DNA of 8,347 nucleotides from Burkholderiales bacterium (GTDB lineage Bacteria; Pseudomonadota; Gammaproteobacteria; Burkholderiales; SHXO01), in the NCBI GenBank assembly GCA_026125625.1, contig JAHCKU010000122.1:1-8347 (forward strand). Reading direction: 5' to 3'. Below are positions 4,353 through 8,347 of the stretch, piece after piece (position 1 is the stretch's first letter; each line of letters begins with the position of its first letter). Under the pieces are notes generated by a model. That model was not told the DNA's origin. It saw nothing but the letters and a program-made list of their open reading frames with translations, and did no database searches. The position numbers and the translations under genes were made by a program.

Positions 4353-6971
4353 CTAGCCGCCACGATCTCGAAGCTTGCAGCGCGCGCGCTCCAGACTGGT
4401 CCGGGTCTGTTCATGGTAGTACGGCATGCTCTGCCAAGTACGCACTTCGAGTGCTGCCTCGTAGCCGGCGATTGCTTCGTGCAACATATCCAGGCCTTCT
4501 TCCCCGCGCACCCGATCGTCCAGGCTCAGCAGAGCGTTCGCGCGGTTGTGCTGGATCATTGCCCAATCCGCCGGCATGCTCTCATGCGTGATGATCTCGA
4601 GCGCCGCCTCGTAGGCGGCAAGCGCCTGGCGAAACGTGCTCACGCCTTCCTCCCCGTCCAGCCGATCGCCCAGACATTGCAAGGCGTTGGCTCGGTTGTG
4701 CTGGATCATCGCCCAATTCGCAGGCGCGCTCTCACGAATGAAGATCTCGAGCGCCGCCTGATAGCCGGCGAGCGCCTGGCGAAACGTGTCGAGGCTGTCC
4801 TCCCCGCTCAGTCGATCGCCCAGGCTTTGCATGGCATTGGCGCGATTGTGCTGTGTCTTTGCCCAATCCAAGGGCGTACTCTCGCGCGTGAAGATCTCGA
4901 GCGCCGCCTCGTAGCCGGTGATCGCCTGACGCAGTGCGCTCGAGCCGTCATCCCCACCCAGCCGATTGCTTAGACTTTGCAGGGCGTTGGCGCGGCCGTT
5001 CTGCGTCTTTGCCCAATCCACTGGCGTGCTCTCTCGCCGGCGCACTTCGAGGGCGTCGTCGTAGCCGGCGATCGCTCGACGCAACATGTCCAGACTCTCC
5101 TCTCTGCTCAGCCGATCACCCAGGCTTTGCAGGACGCTGGCGCGGTTGTGTTGAGTCGCGGCCCAATCCGCCGGCATGCTTTGCTGCGTGCGTACCTCGA
5201 GTGCCTCCTCGCAGCAGGCGATCGCCTGACGCAACGTATTCAGACTTTCCTCCCCACCCAACCGGTCTCCCAGGCTGAGCAGAGCGAGCGCCCGGTTGTT
5301 CTGCGTTGCGGCCCACTCCATGGGCATGCACTGCCGCGTGCGCACCTCGAGGGCCGCTTCATAGCCAACGATCGCTTCGCGCAATGCGGCCAAGCCCTGC
5401 ATCCCGCCTAGCCGATTACCCAGGCTTTGCAGGACGTTGGCACGGTCGTTCTGGATTGCTGCCCAATCCGCTGGCGCGGTCTCACGTGGGTACAAGATCA
5501 GTGCTTGCGCGTAGTCTGCGAGCGCCTGTGTGAGCGGTTCGACGCCGCCAAAGATCTCTGCATGATCAGACTGTGCCTCCCCTGCCTGGACCAGCGCAAC
5601 GGCGCGCAGGCGCTCCTGCTCGGGCAGCAGCACCGCGGCAGCCTCCCGGTATAGCCGTGCTGCCTCTTCGTAGCGCAATCGTGCGTGAGCGAGCTGCGCC
5701 TCACGCAACAGCAGCACGTGCTCGGTTTCGGCATCACGCAGCCGATGACGCCGGACCGCTTCGCGAAAGCGCGAGCGCGCCTCAGCCAGCGCCTGCTGTG
5801 CCTGCTCCAGATCCACCTGGTAGCGTGAATCCAGCGCGGCTGCGGCACGCGCCAGGTATTCGCTCAACTCCGGGTAGTCAGCGGACTTGGCACGCAGAGT
5901 GGTTATCTCCTCGCGTGCAACGAGGAGTACCTTGTGAGCCTGTGCCAGCGCCTCGGATATCTTTTCAGCCGGAACATTGGGTTGCTGCAGGATCGAACGC
6001 AGCAAGCCGATCAGATCGCCTTCGGTGGCGGCGAGCCGGGTCTTCAAGCGCTCGAACTCTTCGCGTACCGACGCGTCGTCGGCAGCAGGGGTACCCATCC
6101 GCTGAAGCACTTCACTGACCATGTGCATCAGCTGCTCTTGGCCGGCGATGAGTCGTACCTGACCGTGCTGGAGTTCCTCCTGTCCAGCCTCGATCCGCTG
6201 GATCGATTCGACCAGCGTCCCGAAGCGGGCGTCCATCAGTGCAAGCACCTCGGCTTGATCGATCTGCAGTCCCTTGACCTGCAACAGAAGCTCGGCGACG
6301 TAGATGTTGCGGAAGCGATCGTTTTCCTTGATCTGCTGGACGACGTAGGCACCGTACAGCTCGATCCAGGGCTGGTGTTCGCTGTTGCCGGCGCGGAAAT
6401 GAGCGATGAACGGCTCAGGGACGATGACCGGATCGATTGCGCTCACCAGCTCGGAAAGCACCGCCTCCTGGGCGAGCTCACGTACGCGATCCCGGCGTAC
6501 CCTCGTACTGTTCCTTGCCAAATCGGAAGACTGCGACCGGGGCTCGCTGGGTGCCGACGGGACCTCGCCCAGGGTGCTCTCGATTCCTGCGAGCAGATCG
6601 TTGTTGATCTCCAGATTCAACTTGATCTTGAGATCCATGCAGCGGCCTAGGTTCTTTCTGCAGAACCCGCCCGCCTTGTCGAAGAAAATCCCGAAGTCCT
6701 CTTCGGTGTTCTTGCGATGCGGGATTTGCCAGACATCCCGGAAGTCGCGGATCACGTGCTCCAGCGCCTGAAACTGCGCAAGACGCAGCGCCTTGGCGAT
6801 GTCATGGTTTTCTGCCGGACCGGAAATGCCGGCGAAGCGGTTCCTGACCGAGCTGAAGAATTCACCCAGCTGCCGGTCGGCAACGTTGCCGATGACACCC
6901 GCCAGCGCGCTGCTGCGGAGCCCTTCGGCGAGAGGCCAGGCAATAGCCGCCAATGATATTGGGTCAACCAT
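4353..6971 (-). CDS. Large TPR-array protein with unrecognised N-terminal domain and coiled coils
   Basis: The product is 872 residues from the ATG at 6971. This start follows GCAGGA three bases upstream and lies just downstream of a sigma-70-like promoter. An in-frame GTG at 7019 would fall inside that promoter. Residues 1-135 (VDPISLAAIAWPLAEGL, GPAENHDIAKALRLAQFQAL, IRDFRDVW, FGIFFDKAGGF) form a mainly helical domain I do not recognise. A Ser/Pro/Arg linker follows (136-160), then a helical region with PWIELYGAYVVQQIKENDRF (about 202-221), a coiled coil (about 240-320, IQRIEAGQEELQ..), a second charged helical region (about 340-425) and a canonical TPR (about 422-450). From about 475 come seven TPR-like repeats of exactly 50 residues built around ALR.AIAGYEAALEVRTRESMP and DWA.TQ.NRANALQSLGDRL, plus a truncated eighth. 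No signal peptide, transmembrane segment, P-loop, CHAT, TIR or protease motif is evident. It is probably a cytosolic scaffold or sensor. Confidence 0.8.
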   Translation of the reverse strand: MVDPISLAAIAWPLAEGLRSSALAGVIGNVADRQLGEFFSSVRNRFAGISGPAENHDIAKALRLAQFQALEHVIRDFRDVWQIPHRKNTEEDFGIFFDKAGGFCRKNLGRCMDLKIKLNLEINNDLLAGIESTLGEVPSAPSEPRSQSSDLARNSTRVRRDRVRELAQEAVLSELVSAIDPVIVPEPFIAHFRAGNSEHQPWIELYGAYVVQQIKENDRFRNIYVAELLLQVKGLQIDQAEVLALMDARFGTLVESIQRIEAGQEELQHGQVRLIAGQEQLMHMVSEVLQRMGTPAADDASVREEFERLKTRLAATEGDLIGLLRSILQQPNVPAEKISEALAQAHKVLLVAREEITTLRAKSADYPELSEYLARAAAALDSRYQVDLEQAQQALAEARSRFREAVRRHRLRDAETEHVLLLREAQLAHARLRYEEAARLYREAAAVLLPEQERLRAVALVQAGEAQSDHAEIFGGVEPLTQALADYAQALILYPRETAPADWAAIQNDRANVLQSLGNRLGGMQGLAALREAIVGYEAALEVRTRQCMPMEWAATQNNRALALLSLGDRLGGEESLNTLRQAIACCEEALEVRTQQSMPADWAATQHNRASVLQSLGDRLSREESLDMLRRAIAGYDDALEVRRRESTPVDWAKTQNGRANALQSLSNRLGGDDGSSALRQAITGYEAALEIFTRESTPLDWAKTQHNRANAMQSLGDRLSGEDSLDTFRQALAGYQAALEIFIRESAPANWAMIQHNRANALQCLGDRLDGEEGVSTFRQALAAYEAALEIITHESMPADWAMIQHNRANALLSLDDRVRGEEGLDMLHEAIAGYEAALEVRTWQSMPYYHEQTRTSLERARCKLRDRGG
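4381..5545 (-). repeat. Seven-copy 150-bp tandem repeat coding for TPR-like units
   Basis: The GCCCAATCC-like block (antisense of the Asp-Trp-Ala codons) recurs at 4561, 4711, 4861, 5011, 5161, 5311 and 5461, an exact 150-bp step with no insertion or deletion. The corresponding Trp residues are 503, 553, 603, 653, 703, 753 and 803 of the protein. Units differ by scattered substitutions, so the array is diverged enough to be stable and under selection for length. The C-terminal unit stops where its Trp would be and is replaced by YYHEQT. Confidence 0.9.
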
Positions 6972-7003
6972 GAGTCCTGCGCGATATTCAACGACTTGCG
7001 CGC

Positions 7004-7031
7004 AGTATCCTATATGCACGATGCTTGTCCA
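7004..7031 (-). promoter_or_regulatory. Sigma-70-like promoter of the TPR-array gene
   Basis: On the minus strand TGGACA (rc of 7026-7031; five of six with TTGACA) is followed after 16 bp by GATACT (rc of 7004-7009; four of six with TATAAT). Transcription would begin near 6997, giving a leader of about 25 nt that contains the GCAGGA ribosome site before the ATG at 6971. This supports 6971 as the translation start over the upstream GTG at 7019. Confidence 0.45.
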
Positions 7032-7055
7032 GCTCCAGCCGGTCTAGCGCAGCCC

Positions 7056-7076
7056 GAACCGCGCCCCAAGCGGTTC
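7056..7076. repeat. 7-bp perfect inverted repeat upstream of the TPR gene promoter
   Basis: GAACCGC (7056-7062) and GCGGTTC (7070-7076) are exact reverse complements around a 7-base spacer, about 25 bp upstream of the -35 box of the TPR gene. It could be an activator or repressor site, or simply a chance GC-rich dyad. No T-run follows, so it is not a terminator. Confidence 0.3.
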
Positions 7077-7203
7077 GCACCTCGCCTCCACCGCTCCTTG
7101 CCGTCCCGACAGGCCCGTCCAACCCGCCGTATCGAGCCGGTGGCGGCTCGGTGGAGGAGCTGGCGGCTGCGTATCCCATCCGTAGTAGAACGCATCGGAA
7201 CTC

Positions 7204-7230
7204 TCAATTCCCGATGCTGCCGGCCGATAT
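7204..7230 (+). promoter_or_regulatory. Sigma-28 (FliA)-type flagellar promoter of the chemoreceptor gene
   Basis: TCAA (7204-7207), 15 bp, then GCCGATAT (7223-7230). The enterobacterial FliA consensus is TAAA-N15-GCCGATAA, so the match is three of four in the -35 core, seven of eight in the -10, with exactly the right spacing. It lies about 60 bp before the start codon of a methyl-accepting chemotaxis protein, the gene class normally driven by sigma-28. This places the receptor in the late flagellar/chemotaxis regulon. Confidence 0.7.
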
Positions 7231-7292
7231 CCGGGAAGTCCTGAGAGCGTCGCGAACGGCGCCTGCCTGCCCTATCCCCATCACGAGGTTCC

Positions 7293-8347
7293 ATGCGTAC
7301 CCTGTCCTCCCGCCTCATCGCGTTCGTGGTCGTTTCGGTGGCGACCGTTGCCCTGCTGCTGACCGCGTTCACCTATACCCGCATGCGCGATCAGGTGCTC
7401 ACCGCCCTGGACCGCGAGGTCGACCAGGCGACTACCCTGCTGGCGGCCAAGATCGACACCTGGCTCGAGTCCAAGCGCCGGCTCATCGATACCGCGGCCA
7501 AGGCGATCGCGACCGATACCGAAGGGCTCCGCCCCATACTGCTGCGGACCAAGCTGGCGGGTGATTTCACGTATTGCTACATGGGGTTCCCGGATGGGGG
7601 ACTGGCTCACGGGGATGACACCACGGTGCCGCCGGACTTCGATTCCAGGGTACGCCCCTGGTACAAGATGGGGGTGGAGAAGGGCACGGTGTCCGTGACC
7701 GCCCCCTTCATGAGCGTTTCGGACCATGCGCTCATCGTGTCGGTCGCCGCGCCGGTCAATCGCGACGGCCGGTTCCTCGGCGTCGTCTCGGCCAACGTCG
7801 TGCTGGAGACCATGGTCAACAGCGTGCTGGGGCTCAAGCTGGTGGGCGACAGCCACGCGTTCCTGGTGTCGAAGGACGGGACGGTGATCGGTCACCGGCA
7901 GGCCGACGCCGCCCTCAAGCCGATCGCGGAACTGATCCCGGGCCTCGCCGCCGACAAGCTGGCGGCACTTTCGACGGACTCGCACGCGGCCGAAGTGGCC
8001 TACGCCACGGGCACGCGCTATCTGCTCACGGTCCGTGCAATTCCGAACTCCGACTGGCTGGTGGGGGTGATGATCGACCGGCAGGCGGCACTGGCGCCGT
8101 TGCGCAACCTGCTCTTCACGCTGATCGCGGCTACGCTGGTCGTGATCGGACTCGCGATCGGCCTGGGAATATTTGCCTCGCGCTCGCTGCTGAGCGGGCT
8201 GCGTTCACTGCGTGATGCGATGGCCGACATTTCCCATGGAGAGGGTGACCTCACGGTGCGCCTCGAGGTGCAGGGCGAGGACGAAGTGGGTCAGGCGGCG
8301 AAGGCCTTCAACCAGTTCCTCGAGCGCCTGCACGGCATGTTCCGCGA
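7293..8347 (+). CDS. Methyl-accepting chemotaxis protein, dCache-type sensor (partial, N-terminal 351 residues)
   Basis: The open frame from the ATG at 7293 runs off the right edge without a stop. GAGG lies four bases before the start. The layout is a first transmembrane helix (about residues 9-27, IAFVVVSVATVALLLTAF), a periplasmic sensor of about 245 residues, a second transmembrane helix (273-295, LLFTLIAATLVVIGLAIGLG) and a HAMP domain (about 296-350, ending DEVGQAAKAFNQFLERLHGM). The sensor carries the FDSRVRPWYK motif (116-125) followed by TAPF and a GVVSAN strand, typical of the membrane-distal module of dCache_1 domains. In the family, ligand binding here controls CheA through the cytoplasmic hairpin, which lies beyond the window. 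Without that part a HAMP-linked kinase or cyclase cannot be excluded, but the HAMP sequence and sigma-28-like promoter favour a chemoreceptor. The dCache amino-acid-binding motif is incomplete (see findings). Confidence 0.85.
   Translation, partial: MRTLSSRLIAFVVVSVATVALLLTAFTYTRMRDQVLTALDREVDQATTLLAAKIDTWLESKRRLIDTAAKAIATDTEGLRPILLRTKLAGDFTYCYMGFPDGGLAHGDDTTVPPDFDSRVRPWYKMGVEKGTVSVTAPFMSVSDHALIVSVAAPVNRDGRFLGVVSANVVLETMVNSVLGLKLVGDSHAFLVSKDGTVIGHRQADAALKPIAELIPGLAADKLAALSTDSHAAEVAYATGTRYLLTVRAIPNSDWLVGVMIDRQAALAPLRNLLFTLIAATLVVIGLAIGLGIFASRSLLSGLRSLRDAMADISHGEGDLTVRLEVQGEDEVGQAAKAFNQFLERLHGMFR

Larger units (their letters stand above)
6972..7292. other. Divergent intergenic region between the TPR gene and the chemoreceptor gene
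   Basis: These 321 bp separate two divergently transcribed genes and contain no convincing ORF. The left part holds a sigma-70-like promoter for the TPR gene. Next come a 7-bp perfect hairpin (GAACCGC/GCGGTTC, 7056-7076) and a 6-bp hairpin (GAGCCG/CGGCTC, 7134-7149). CCTCCACCG near 7085 has an exact reverse complement near 7150. The right part has a sigma-28-like promoter for the chemoreceptor. No regulator-specific operator could be assigned. Confidence 0.7.

Noticed and set aside
4381..5545. Regularly spaced repeats resembling a CRISPR array
   Set aside because: The period is 150 bp with whole-unit similarity, and the region is an uninterrupted coding frame giving TPR-like protein repeats. 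There are no short identical repeats with unique spacers.
4353..6971. NACHT/STAND NTPase or CHAT protease in the TPR protein
   Set aside because: No Walker A motif or Cys-His protease pair is visible in the 872 residues, so a STAND or CHAT call is not supported.
7025..7564. Plus-strand open frame crossing the divergent intergenic region
   Set aside because: It overlaps the promoter region and the start of the chemoreceptor in another frame and is Pro/Arg-rich low-complexity. No ribosome site supports it.
7281..7985. Minus-strand open frame opposite the chemoreceptor
   Set aside because: It is antisense to a clear transmembrane/dCache gene. Its translation is His/Arg/Gly-rich without signal or domain features.

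Overview
This is a high-GC window with long, densely packed proteobacterial genes. The gene families point to a motile Gram-negative bacterium: an LPS Kdo hydroxylase, a CzcC/TolC-type outer-membrane channel, and a chemoreceptor with a sigma-28-like promoter. I would guess a beta- or gammaproteobacterium, but no rRNA or other marker gene is present to settle it.

Layout, left to right. On the minus strand, 1-396 is the N-terminal part of a TolC/CzcC-like outer-membrane efflux protein that runs off the left edge. It is preceded by a small exported His/Cys-containing protein (453-809, CzcI-like), and the two look like the start of a heavy-metal (czc-type) efflux operon. At 827-874 lies a 16-codon copy of the 3' end of the Kdo hydroxylase gene found 2.5 kb away. 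At 977-3136 (minus) is a secreted seven-repeat GloVer (TIGR03803-type) beta-propeller-like protein with an unrecognised C-terminal domain. The 199-bp gap that follows (3137-3335) holds a REP/MITE-like palindrome and a long hairpin directly after the next gene's stop. At 3336-4220 (minus) is the intact Kdo hydroxylase (kdoO). At 4353-6971 (minus) is an 872-residue protein with an unrecognised N-terminal domain, coiled coils and an array of seven TPR-like repeats with an exact 150-bp period. At 6972-7292 is a divergent intergenic region with a promoter facing each way. From 7293 to the right edge (plus) is the sensor half of a methyl-accepting chemotaxis protein.

How they may relate: the metal-efflux pair, the envelope-modifying Kdo hydroxylase and the secreted propeller protein all act at the cell envelope, but apart from czcI-czcC nothing shows that they form one pathway. 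The most notable structure is the duplicated kdoO 3' end flanking the propeller gene. It suggests that the propeller segment was inserted at, or rearranged next to, the end of kdoO, leaving a target-site or att-like direct repeat. The TPR protein is the main gene of unknown function. I see no clear evidence of a complete undescribed multi-gene system here.
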